DNA of 64,000 nt from Apoda limacodes (lineage: Eukaryota > Arthropoda > Insecta > Lepidoptera > Limacodidae), in contig OX291542.1 in NCBI GenBank assembly GCA_946406115.1, positions 26,051,321 through 26,115,320 on the forward strand, given 5' to 3'. A program made the position numbers and the translations under genes. Below, piece after piece: positions 32,101-40,353 of this stretch; within the stretch, counting starts at the first letter, position 1, and every line of letters begins with the position of its first letter. The notes beneath the pieces are model-generated. The model saw nothing but the letters and a program-made list of their open reading frames with translations, was not told the DNA's origin and did not search any database.

Positions 32101-35100
32101 GGGACCACTGAAGTTAATTCGGGAATGATGACTGTGCACCAAAGTTCTTGCTATATCCGTTAAATCTAAGCCTATTTCCATTCCAGAAGGTCCAGCTCCA
32201 ACAATTAAGACTCTTCGACATTTATAAGAATCTGGCATTTTGTAATCATGGCTGTGTATCATTGTACCTGTAACGTTTAAAAATAATTTTAATAATTGTG
32301 TGTATTTGAGGTATTTATACCTTACGGTTTTAATCCCCTAAAGGTAGTAACTAGGGGCTAAATATACACCCACGCCACGTAAAATTTAATCACAGTGTTT
32401 CCTTCTAGTGGCTTTACCTAAATATGTCATAAATATCACCCGATAAATGGTAAAAATCGGTGGCACTCTCTCTGTGAATTTTAGTGAATGTAAATAATAA
32501 ATATATGAAATTCAAAAATTTTTTTTTTTGTAAATATATAACCTTATTGTTAGCGATTAAAAAAAATTGTTTGGGAAGTCAGTTTTACAAATATAAATAA
32601 ATAATTCAATAAATAAACAAAAACCCCGACTGCTAAAGCATTAAGAAATAATAAGTTATTAAGCCTTTTATTTTAATATCCAACTCAAGGGGCTTGAAAA
32701 AAATTTGACAGCAGTCAAAATATAAAGTGCTATATCTCCGTAACTATGGACTGCAGACTGGTGGTTTCTTTACAATCGTTTTAGATTTCATCCAGGTCTT
32801 CATTTGGGAAACAGGTGTCAAACTAGAAATGGCTATATCTCCGTAACTATTGATTGCAGATTAGTAGTTTCTTTACATAAGTTTTAGATCTCATCAAGAT
32901 GTTTATTTCAGATGATAGCTGTCAAACTAGAAATGGCTATATCTTCGTAACTATTGATTGCAGACTAGTGGTTTCTTTACATAAGTTTTAGATCTCATCC
33001 AGATCTTCATTTCGGATGACAGGTTTGGTCATGCCACAACTTCCGAACGACTGCAGCAAATTAAATCATTCTTTTTTTGTTATGTTTGTTATTGTAAGGG
33101 CAAGGTTTTTATGAAGAGGTTCAAGTGAGACTTACCATTAAATGTATCCTCTCCCGGAATATTAGGCCAGCTTGGTTTAGTAAAATGTCCCGTGCCGACT
33201 ATGACATAGTTAAATTTCTCTTCAAACTCTTCGCCAGTAGGAAGATATTTATATTTCACTTTCCATACATTTTCATCCCGCTTTACAGAAGTCACCATGT
33301 GTAAAATCTTAAATAAGAAAACTTGTGGTCAGCGTCTTACAGTTTTTAATAAAGGTAACTATATATATTTATAAAGTAGGTTATCAATGATTCAATTAAA
33401 ACTATTTAAGGTTTATTTACGTTTTGGAGTTCTAAATTGTAGGTTTATTCCAGTAACAGACAGTTTAGTTTTTAATATGCAAATTGTCAACTAACTTTAG
33501 TGAAGTAAAACATAACCTGTAGAAGTTGAGCATAACTTTAAAACTTTCTAATCGAAATGAAATGATTGTATGAATGAAATGAATGTTTATAAATGTTTCA
33601 GCTGTGAGTATATATACCTTCTCAAGATTTCTTGACTAACTTTACATAATTCTTATCAGTCTCATACGTTCCCACTTCTGGGGCACACCCTACACTCACC
33701 GAGGGTGATTTGGGCCATAGTCCACGTGGCCCCGTGCGGATTGTGGGCTTCACAGGCGCCTTTTTTTCTGACTGTATGCAGGTTCCCTCACGATGTTTTC
33801 CTTCACCGAAAAGCCAGTGGTGTGAATGATTGAAGTACTAAACTTGAGAAACTTTTTTAAGAAAAAGACTCATTGCTACACGCCGGGCACGAACCTCCGC
33901 CACTTAGGACACGTACGGTTACGGTGTAATCGTAACCCCTCGGCCTCCACCGACTAACTTAACATAATGGAGATACGAAATTATGAATGAAACTATTACA
34001 TTTAGGGTAATGATAGATTTACGAGTATCAAAATGGATGCATTTTTAGAGTTCTGTACCGAAAGGGTAAAAAACGGGACCCTATTACTAAGACTCCGCTG
34101 TCCGTCCGTCCGTCTGTCACCAGGCTGTCACATGAACCGTGATAGTTAGACAGTTGAAATTTTCACAGAAGTTGTATGTCTGTTGCCGCTATAACAGCAA
34201 ATACCTAATAGCAGAATAAGATAAATATTTAAGGGGGCTCCCATACAACAAACGTGATTTTTTTGCTCGATATTGATAACGGCAACAGGTAGACGCTTGA
34301 AATATTAAAATATTTAGTTGCATATTCACTTTAAAAATAAATATTTAAATTAAAATAAAACAAATATTTAAGTGGGGCTCCGATACAACAAACGTGATTT
34401 TTTTGCCGTTTTTATAGATAATGGTACGTAACTCTTCGTGCGCGAGTCTGACTCGCACTTGGCCGGTTTTTATATGAAGTGTCAGACAGAGGTAATCCCA
34501 GAAGGACATATTAGTAAACTAAAAATTAATTACCGCTCCATACCTTTGTATCTTTCTCTAAGTCGAAATATTTCGCATAAGATTTAACATATTCGTTATA
34601 AATATCCCATCTTGGATATGACGGTATATCTTCCGGGATAGGAAATCCTCTTAGTTCCATCGTTGGTTTGGGTAAATTTGTCCTGTAATGTTTAAAAATT
34701 AACGGTTAAATATTTGACATCCAAATAAATATATTACTATAACTACCTATTATTAAACCTATACTAGCTATATCTACATTTACAAATAAATATATTACTA
34801 TAACTACCTATTATTAAACCTATACTAGCTATATCTACATTTACAAATAAATATATTACTATAACTACCTATTATTAAACCTATACTAGCTATATCTACA
34901 TTTACAAATAAATATATTACTATAACTACCTATTATTAAACCTATACTAGCTATAACTACATTTACAAATAAATATATTACTATAACAACCTATTATTAA
35001 ACCTATACTAGCTATATCTACATTTACAAATAAATATATTACTATAACTACCTATTATTAAACCTATACTAGCTATATCTACATTTACAAATAAATATAT

Positions 35101-36493
35101 TACTATAACTACCTATTATTAAACCTATACTAGCTATATCTACATTTACAAATAAATATATTACTATAACAACCTATTATTAAACCTATACTAGCTATAT
35201 CTACATTTACAAATAAATATATTACTATAACTACCTATTATTAAACCTATACTAGCTATATCTACATTTACAAATAAATATATTACTTTAACTACCTATT
35301 ATTAAACCTATACTAGCTATATCTACATTTACATCTACACTAATATTAAAAAAAGAGGAAGGATTTTTATTGTATGTCTGGACCGATTTCAAAAATTCTT
35401 TCTTCATTAGAATGCTACATTATCCCTTAGTAATTTACTATGCTATATTTATTACTAAGTAAAAATAAAAATTAGGGTAATGCACAACTAATTATTGGTA
35501 AACACCACAAGATTTTATTGTTAATCATTTATAAGCCTTCCTTAATACTGTTCTATATAAATTATGTATATTCTAGTGTGATGTTAGTATTGAATGTTCA
35601 ACGAAATAAAATGCAATAATAGAAAAAGTAAAAAAAAACATACGAAAAATTTATCGATCAAGTCACCTTTAGAAAAAAAAAACTAAATCAAAATAGTTTT
35701 ATCCGTTTAGGTGCTACGATGCCCCAAACAGACCTACAGACACAGTTCTTAATGTTGCAAGCATGATGTGACCTAAACATATTTTTTTTTATACCACTAA
35801 GGTGGCCAACAAACTTGCAGTCCTCCTGATGGTAAACGGTTACCGCAGCTAATGGACGCTTGCAACACCTGAGGCATGACTCGCGCGTTGCCAACCCTTT
35901 AATTATCGAATAACTTCTTTGTTAAAGAAACCTATACTTTAGTCCTTAGAGAAAGCCTTGGCAGGGAGCTCATTCCACAAACTTAGCGTACGCGGGAGGA
36001 AGTTTCTTTGAAACCGCACTGTACGTGTCCATTTCGGCTCTAATGTGTGAGTATGAATTCCCTCCCGATGGCGAGCGGTGCGATGGTAGAAAGTAGCCAT
36101 GGGTTTCGATATTCTCCGAACACAACCCATTATATAAGCAGTAGGACACACATAGGGAGGCAAAGTCTATCCTTAGACTTAAGAGCTCGATACGGCTTGT
36201 GAGTTTGGGATACAAATCTAAAGTTAAATAAAAGCTTGTAAAAAATAAAAATGGTAGTAAAATTAAAGAAATTGGACAACTAAGTACCTTAAAGTTTTAT
36301 AAATGCTTGTAAACAAGGGCAGGCCATATTCATCAGTTCCAACTCTTGGATTATACCTCCAAGTTCCTCCAATATATTGAGTCGCTTCAAATACTGTGTG
36401 GTTTATTCTTTCTTCTTTTAAGTACTTGGATGACGTCAGGCCAGCTATACCTGCTCCTATTATGCATACTCGGGGATTGAGAAGTTTCTGCGC
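28958..36493 (-). CDS. FMO: Flavin-containing monooxygenase gene B (seven exons, 5' end incomplete)
   Basis: Same enzyme family and role as gene A. Exons (minus strand): 36288-36493, 34544-34682, 33136-33307, 31992-32267, 31169-31332, 29676-29819 and 28958-29140, with GT/AG borders and continuous frame, giving 427 residues. Motifs: FAD GAGIAG at residues 13-18, signature FNGTMIHSHDY at 171-181, NADPH GAGPSG at 196-201, then YCTGFEYYYPFL. Exons 2-6 have exactly the lengths and phases of gene A; protein identity in exon 1 is about three quarters by eye. The first exon begins AQKLLNPRVC straight after an acceptor and has no Met, so the start codon, probably in a signal-peptide exon, lies upstream and was not identified. 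No disabling change was seen in the visible part. The C terminus is nine residues shorter than in A. Lies about 15.6 kb upstream of gene A in the same direction. Confidence 0.92.
29676..29819 (-). CDS. FMO: FMO B exon 6
   Basis: Acceptor TTTGCTGCAG, donor GAG|GTAATA; 48 codons beginning ARYATAFIKGNFTLPSKEKM. 144 nt as in gene A. Confidence 0.93.
30121..30215. repeat. CTAGCTTTTGCC-family repeat (truncated copy 6)
   Basis: AACTAGACTTTGCCAGTGGC, then TTCGCCCGCCCTGAATTCGG and TTATCGGTGTGG, then diverges. Confidence 0.65.
30830..31005 (-). mobile_element. tRNA-derived SINE in FMO B intron 5
   Basis: On the minus strand: a TAGCAGTAACTGCCTGTCG head, box-B-like GGTTTTAACCC, and core AGTGTGTCTTGGCTTAAT, then a (TTTA)-rich tail. 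Same family as the SINE at 18361, more decayed. Confidence 0.6.
31169..31332 (-). CDS. FMO: FMO B exon 5
   Basis: Acceptor TTCTTACAG; donor CAA|GTAAAT, weaker than the CAG|GTAAGA of gene A. Reads FEYYYPFLDNSSELDL and on to LVLALDAQ. 164 nt as in gene A. Confidence 0.92.
31471..31812 (+). repeat. GGTTCCG-family element, 3'-truncated, in FMO B intron 4
   Basis: TTTTTAGGGTTCCGTACCCA, then AAAACGGGACCCTATTAGTA and ACTCCGCTGTACGTCCGTCC, and later AACGTGATTTTTTTGC. Closely related to the copies at 34040 and 45451, but it lacks the CTTGGCCGG terminus. Confidence 0.8.
31992..32267 (-). CDS. FMO: FMO B exon 4 (NADPH-binding motif)
   Basis: Acceptor ACGTTACAG, donor ACGG|GTTAGT. TMIHSHDYKMPDSYKCRRVL, then IVGAGPSGMEIG, to DDVIYCT. 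276 nt as in gene A. Confidence 0.94.
32713..33035. repeat. ~103-bp tandem repeat, three copies, FMO B intron 3
   Basis: The block beginning TATATCTCCGTAACTAT starts at 32731, 32834 and 32938. Each copy continues with GGTTTCTTTACA-like, TTTTAGATCTCATC-like and TTCGGATGACAG-like text. The period is 103-104 bases and copies differ by scattered changes. Confidence 0.85.
33136..33307 (-). CDS. FMO: FMO B exon 3
   Basis: Acceptor TTATTTAAG, donor AATG|GTAAGT. ILHMVTSVKRDENVWKVKYK, then VIVGTGHFTKPSWP, to GEDTFN and one base of the split Gly. 172 nt as in gene A. Confidence 0.93.
33670..33955 (-). mobile_element. tRNA-derived SINE in FMO B intron 2
   Basis: On the minus strand the head reads GGCCGAGGGGTTACGATTAC (box A-like) and GGAGGTTCGTGCCCGGCG (box B-like GGTTCGTGCCC), followed by the body containing TCGTGAGGGAACCTGCATAC. 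A different SINE family from the one at 18361. Confidence 0.7.
34040..34471 (+). repeat. GGTTCCG-family element (complete), FMO B intron 2
   Basis: Starts TTTTTAGAGTTCTGTACCGA, contains CTCCGCTGTCCGTCCGTCCG and CCATACAACAAACGTGATTT, and ends CGAGTCTGACTCGCACTTGG, CCGGTTTTT. It does not encode a protein. Confidence 0.85.
34544..34682 (-). CDS. FMO: FMO B exon 2
   Basis: Acceptor AACATTACAG, donor AAG|GTATGG. TNLPKPTMELRGFPIPEDIP to FDLEKDTK, after a split Arg. 139 nt as in gene A. Confidence 0.93.
34723..35331. repeat. 61-bp minisatellite, ten copies, FMO B intron 1
   Basis: The unit includes AACTACCTATTATTAAACCT and ATACTAGCTATATCTACATT. Copies start at 34741, 34802, 34863 and every 61 bases to 35290. 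Copies are almost identical (for example CTACC/CAACC and CTATA/CTTTA variants), so the array is recent. It begins about 40 bases from the exon 2 acceptor. Confidence 0.95.
35332..35470. repeat. Interspersed repeat fragment next to the minisatellite
   Basis: TCTACACTAATATTAAAAAA, then GGACCGATTTCAAAAATTCT and AGAATGCTACATTATCCCTT, recognised as a common lepidopteran short-repeat terminus. Boundaries uncertain. Confidence 0.45.
35788..36215 (-). mobile_element. CR1/Jockey-group LINE 3' end (copy 3), FMO B intron 1
   Basis: On the minus strand: RIDFASLCVSYCLYNGLCSE, then EPKWTRTVRFQRNFLPRTLS and LWNELPAKAFSKD, ending in the GCCACCTTAGTGGTAT terminus with an A-run. 5'-truncated and frameshifted. 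Confidence 0.88.
36288..36493 (-). CDS. FMO: FMO B exon 1 (first visible; FAD-binding motif)
   Basis: Acceptor CTGATTTCAG, donor AAG|GTACTT. AQKLLNPRVCIIGAGIAGLT to FTSIYKTL plus two bases of a split Arg. No Met, so not the first coding exon. Confidence 0.92.
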
Positions 36494-36543
36494 CTGAAAT
36501 CAGTGTGAAAGCTTTGTATATTACGCAATTAATATAAAAGGTA

Positions 36544-36687
36544 TACAATACTACAAACTTTTCGGACCTTCTCTGACCCAGTGGTCAAAAATCAAAACTA
36601 GTCGCCATATTAAAATGGTGTGAACTTACAGTGACACTAGCGACCAAACACCCGAGGTCAGAAGGTCAGAAAAGTTTTTAGCAGTGT
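36544..36687. mobile_element. MITE of the TATAGTRCAACAAAC family (copy 4)
   Basis: Left end TACTACAAACTTTTCGGACC, right end GAAGGTCAGAAAAGTTTTTA. Shares AGTCGCCATATTAAAATGGT with copies 1 and 3. Lies 50 bases upstream of the FMO B exon 1 acceptor. Confidence 0.75.
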
Positions 36688-37002
36688 AAACCTTTTATAT
36701 TATTTACGATCATACTTTTGCCTAGTTATAACTTCAGTTAGTATTTTATTAGTATTACCACTTAACTTTACGCTAAGTCGTCGTTCACACTTAACTTTAG
36801 ATTCTTCAGTAACTTATATCTGATAAGCTTTTGAAAAAAAGCTCAATTCGTATTACGCAGATTTTTTGAGTAATATGTTAGAGGTAGTGACACAACTTAA
36901 GAAGTGAATAAACAACTTTGAAAGAGTGAATAAGGCTACAATCCAATTGACTTTTACTCTCTACCGAGCGATTAGCGCCCGGTAATAGTAGATTGTATTA
37001 CA

Positions 37003-37200
37003 AGGGATCAAAATAAAAATTTTACGCCAGGCGCTATTTTGAATCCAGAAAGGAGCAAAGAATTCTAAGGACTTCGCACAAGGTAAAATAATTTTGCGAT
37101 CGAGTGATACACTCTACTTTTTATAATCCTCTATGAGAAAAGGATAAATGTAACTTATAAATAAGAATAGTACATTTATTTATTTTATTATCACTACTTT
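37003..37200. repeat. Older repeat into which the Jockey element inserted (left part)
   Basis: GGATAAATGTAACTTATAAA and TAGTACATTTATTTATTTTA match 47820-47880. The right part continues at 43003 after the retrotransposon. GGTAAAATAATTTTGCGATC is shared with 17071. Confidence 0.7.
37191..37200. repeat. Target-site duplication, left copy
   Basis: TCACTACTTT, repeated exactly at 43003-43012 on the other side of the Jockey element. The final T run merges with the poly-T, so the 3' limit is ambiguous by up to three bases. Confidence 0.85.
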
Positions 37201-37220
37201 TTTTTTTTTTTTTTTTTTTT
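37201..37220 (-). other. Poly-A tail of the Jockey element
   Basis: Twenty T on the plus strand directly after the left target-site copy, followed by CTGAGCTGACTATGCAG, the end of the 3' UTR. Confidence 0.9.
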
Positions 37221-37319
37221 CTGAGCTGACTATGCAGTTGGCTGTTGCAGCCATTACTGCTTCACCGGACTTTTGGGGCGAGACTCTGAAGGAGCCTCAG
37301 CCCATATAGCGCCCAACGC

Positions 37320-40300
37320 TCAAGGGCTCCCCGCGGGGGAAGCCTCGGCTTGGGTTGTCGCTCTCGGGGGCGTCCCTTCGACCGGCGTGAGTCTCGAACC
37401 CAAAGGTGAGTCACCGCCAGGAGGGGAGTTCCCCGTTACGCGGGTGCGGTTGCGATTGAGGGGGGGCGAGAAGCGCCCCGGCACTCTTTGATACCTAGTG
37501 TATCCTTGTGGGCGCCGACGAACCCGGGGACGTCGGCGTCGTGTTTGGAGGGAGGCCCTATTCGGGGAGGTCGTAGAGACTAATCTCGCTATCCGGACAG
37601 CGAGATCGTCATCTGGGGACGTTAGTACGTGCCGAGGCCGCCTAACAATAGTTCTACGACCGTGACCGGGTCGATCGGGGGGACGATACGTTGTGGATTG
37701 CACAATTAAACGATTCGGGTGATTTTGCGTACGCTCGAAAAAGCGGACTGCCAAGTCTTTAAAGTATTGGGGAATCGTGGGAAGTTCGAAGTCTCTGTGT
37801 AGGTCCGCATTGCGAACGTACCAAGAGGCTCCAGAGGCCGCTCTGAGAAAGCGGTTTTGGAGGGTCTGGAGTTTGTAGAGATTGCGCTTGGACAGCGCAT
37901 AGGCTACGCTAGCATAAGCTAGTATGGGGCGGATACAAGTTGTGTAAAGATTTAGCTTATTTCTAAGCGACATCTTACTATACTTGCCTATCATGTGATA
38001 GAGACGACCGAGTACAAAAGCGGCTCGGTCTCTAACTATTTTGGTGTGAGCTTGGAAGTTCAAACGACTATCCATGGTCACACCGAGATATTTGGTCTTA
38101 TTTTGCCAGGGAATGGCACGACCGAAGAGAGAAAGGGAAGTTGGCCGCGGAGGGCGGCCTAAGGAAAAGAGGACGGCAGAGCTTTTGTCGGGATTCACCT
38201 CGATTCTCCATTTCCGAAACCACTCGCCTAGGGCGGTGATAGCGGGTTGGAGTCTCTCAGTGATTCGACTCACTTGCCTATCTGTGGTATAGATAGCGGT
38301 ATCGTCCGCAAAGAGGGCTAGTTGGGTACCTATCGTTTTAGGGATATCGTTAGTGTACAGAAGGTACAAGATGGGGGCGAGCACGGACCCTTGCGGGACT
38401 CCTGCTTCTATGGGACGGGGGGAAGAGAGAGTGCCTTCGACTTTGTAGCGAAAGCTACGATTCGACAAATAGTCTCGTATGATGAGCACGAGACGATCTG
38501 GCAACTGAAAGTTGTACAGTTTAAAAATTAAACCGTTGTGCCAGACTTTGTCGAAAGCTTTCGCTACATCGAAGAAGACAGCGCCCGTGTGACGGGTCTT
38601 ACCTAACGCTGGCTGAAAGCCTGTAAGAATATGTTCCGTTATGCGGAGGACTTGATGGACGCATGAGTGTTTGGCACGAAAGCCGAACTGCTCATCTATT
38701 AAAATGCCTCTGGAAACTATAGCGTTCCGTAGGCGAGCAAGGAGGAGGCGTTCATAGAGTTTACCAAGGGCCTTTAGTAAACTTATGGGGCGATAGGAGG
38801 ACGGCTCGGTACGAGCTTTACCTGGCTTATGGATGCCTATAACAATTGCATCTTTCCATTGAGAAGGAAAGATGCAATGTTCCATAGCAGCGTTAAAGAT
38901 CGCTACTAGGAGGCAGATAAGGGGAAGAGTGAGGCGCTTTAGGATATCGTTACCGGGGGCCTTACGGGGGCGTAGGTCTTTGATGACCTGTACGACTTCG
39001 TCGACAGTGACAGGGGGCAGGGGGTCTTGTGGAGGCAGAGAAGTTCTGCGCTCCACTTCGCCGTCTACCTCGCGCACGTGGTCGGGATCGAAGGGCTGTG
39101 TGCTTAAGGCACATTGGGCTTGGAGGCTAGACGCTAGGCAATCCGCTTTTTCGTCGTCGTTGAACGCGGGAACACTGTTGTTGGGACGAGTTAACGGAGG
39201 GAGAGAGTTCGCGGTTTCGGTTTTTAGAGCTCTGGCTAAGTGCCAATAAGCTTGGTGAGAGGGAGAAATGTTCTCCATAAGATCATCGAAACGTTGGGCG
39301 CGGAGCTCAGCTACAGCGGTTCTTACACGGCGGTGTAAGTCGTTGAAGCGAGCTTTATTATCGATAGTGGGAGCGCGATCGCGAGCGCGGCGGGCCGCGT
39401 TACGCTCAGTCATTAGCGACCTGATGTGCTGAGGCAGGATTAGGTGGTGATAATCACCAACCGGCACTTGTCGTGAGCACTCGCCAACGGTAGCGGTCAG
39501 GTGGCTAGTGAGAGAGTCGATAGCTACGTTTAGATCGGTCGCGGAAGAGATTACGTTTGGAACGCGGTCTAGATGTGGCGAGCTGGGATTTTCGAGCAAT
39601 TGCCCAAATTTATCCCAGTCCGTCACGGTTCTAGTGTCGGGAGGAGAGTCCGAAGGGAAACCTAATCGGAGGACGACAGGGCGGTGGTCCGAGTCAAGTT
39701 CGTCAAGGCCCTCTATAGAGCGAAAGCTTAGCCTTACATTCTTTAGAAGTGCTATGTCCAGTACGTCGGGGTTGTTCCAAGTATTGTGGGGAAAGAAAGT
39801 GGGCGTCATGGGAGCGATAATGTCAAAGTTTAGTCTGTCAACTAAATCGTCGAGGAGTCTGCCTCTTTGTGAAGTTACAGAAGAGTTCCAGCGGCGATGC
39901 TTGCAATTTAGGTCGCCGGCAAGAATGACGGCGTCGCCTAAACTTAAGAGCGACTGAAGGTCGCTCTCGAGCAAGTCTTTTAGGGGAGAGAGATAAACCG
40001 ATGCAATGATGATCGGCTGATGGCCGGTCATCGCTAAGCGGTAGACGGATGCTTCTAAATTCGTAAGCGGTGGAGGATCGATAGGGGAGCAATGCAGGGA
40101 GCGCCTGTAATAGATGAGCGTGCCTCCGAGATTGGAGGAAGTTCTATCATTACGGACGGTGCGATAGTTCGCGATCGAAGGGGTACGGAAAGCGGGCTTT
40201 AGGAACGTTTCCTGGATGAGGAAGACGTCCGGTTTTTGGGACGAGAGGAATTGCGATAATTCCTCTCTTTGGTTGCGGAGACCGTTGGCGTTAAAATAGC

Positions 40301-40346
40301 CTATGGAGACGGACCGGGGTTTTTCGCGCGCGGTTGTGCAATCCAT
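37320..40346 (-). CDS. Jockey ORF2: endonuclease and reverse transcriptase (1008 residues)
   Basis: Nicks target DNA and primes reverse transcription of the element RNA. The N-terminal endonuclease/exonuclease/phosphatase domain (about residues 12-230) has FNANG, QET (E46), SVYLSP (Y118), GDLNC (D145, N147) and SDHRP (S219-H221). The reverse transcriptase (about 440-720) has YRPISLL, FFDVAKAFD (593), AGVPQGSVLAP and FADD (679-682). A Cys-poor, Arg-rich C terminus follows, without an obvious RNase H. The KAPGND motif at 462-467 runs straight into ILKRL, apparently lacking about six residues usually found there. The start at 40346 lies seven bases after the ORF1 stop, suggesting reinitiation. 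Confidence 0.95.
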   Translation of the reverse strand: MDCTTAREKPRSVSIGYFNANGLRNQREELSQFLSSQKPDVFLIQETFLKPAFRTPSIANYRTVRNDRTSSNLGGTLIYYRRSLHCSPIDPPPLTNLEASVYRLAMTGHQPIIIASVYLSPLKDLLESDLQSLLSLGDAVILAGDLNCKHRRWNSSVTSQRGRLLDDLVDRLNFDIIAPMTPTFFPHNTWNNPDVLDIALLKNVRLSFRSIEGLDELDSDHRPVVLRLGFPSDSPPDTRTVTDWDKFGQLLENPSSPHLDRVPNVISSATDLNVAIDSLTSHLTATVGECSRQVPVGDYHHLILPQHIRSLMTERNAARRARDRAPTIDNKARFNDLHRRVRTAVAELRAQRFDDLMENISPSHQAYWHLARALKTETANSLPPLTRPNNSVPAFNDDEKADCLASSLQAQCALSTQPFDPDHVREVDGEVERRTSLPPQDPLPPVTVDEVVQVIKDLRPRKAPGNDILKRLTLPLICLLVAIFNAAMEHCIFPSQWKDAIVIGIHKPGKARTEPSSYRPISLLKALGKLYERLLLARLRNAIVSRGILIDEQFGFRAKHSCVHQVLRITEHILTGFQPALGKTRHTGAVFFDVAKAFDKVWHNGLIFKLYNFQLPDRLVLIIRDYLSNRSFRYKVEGTLSSPRPIEAGVPQGSVLAPILYLLYTNDIPKTIGTQLALFADDTAIYTTDRQVSRITERLQPAITALGEWFRKWRIEVNPDKSSAVLFSLGRPPRPTSLSLFGRAIPWQNKTKYLGVTMDSRLNFQAHTKIVRDRAAFVLGRLYHMIGKYSKMSLRNKLNLYTTCIRPILAYASVAYALSKRNLYKLQTLQNRFLRAASGASWYVRNADLHRDFELPTIPQYFKDLAVRFFERTQNHPNRLIVQSTTYRPPDRPGHGRRTIVRRPRHVLTSPDDDLAVRIARLVSTTSPNRASLQTRRRRPRVRRRPQGYTRYQRVPGRFSPPLNRNRTRVTGNSPPGGDSPLGSRLTPVEGTPPRATTQAEASPAGSP

Positions 40347-40353
40347 TTTGATT

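Noticed and set aside
34723..35331. CRISPR-like array
   Set aside because: Direct tandem units without distinct spacers, in a eukaryotic intron; a minisatellite.
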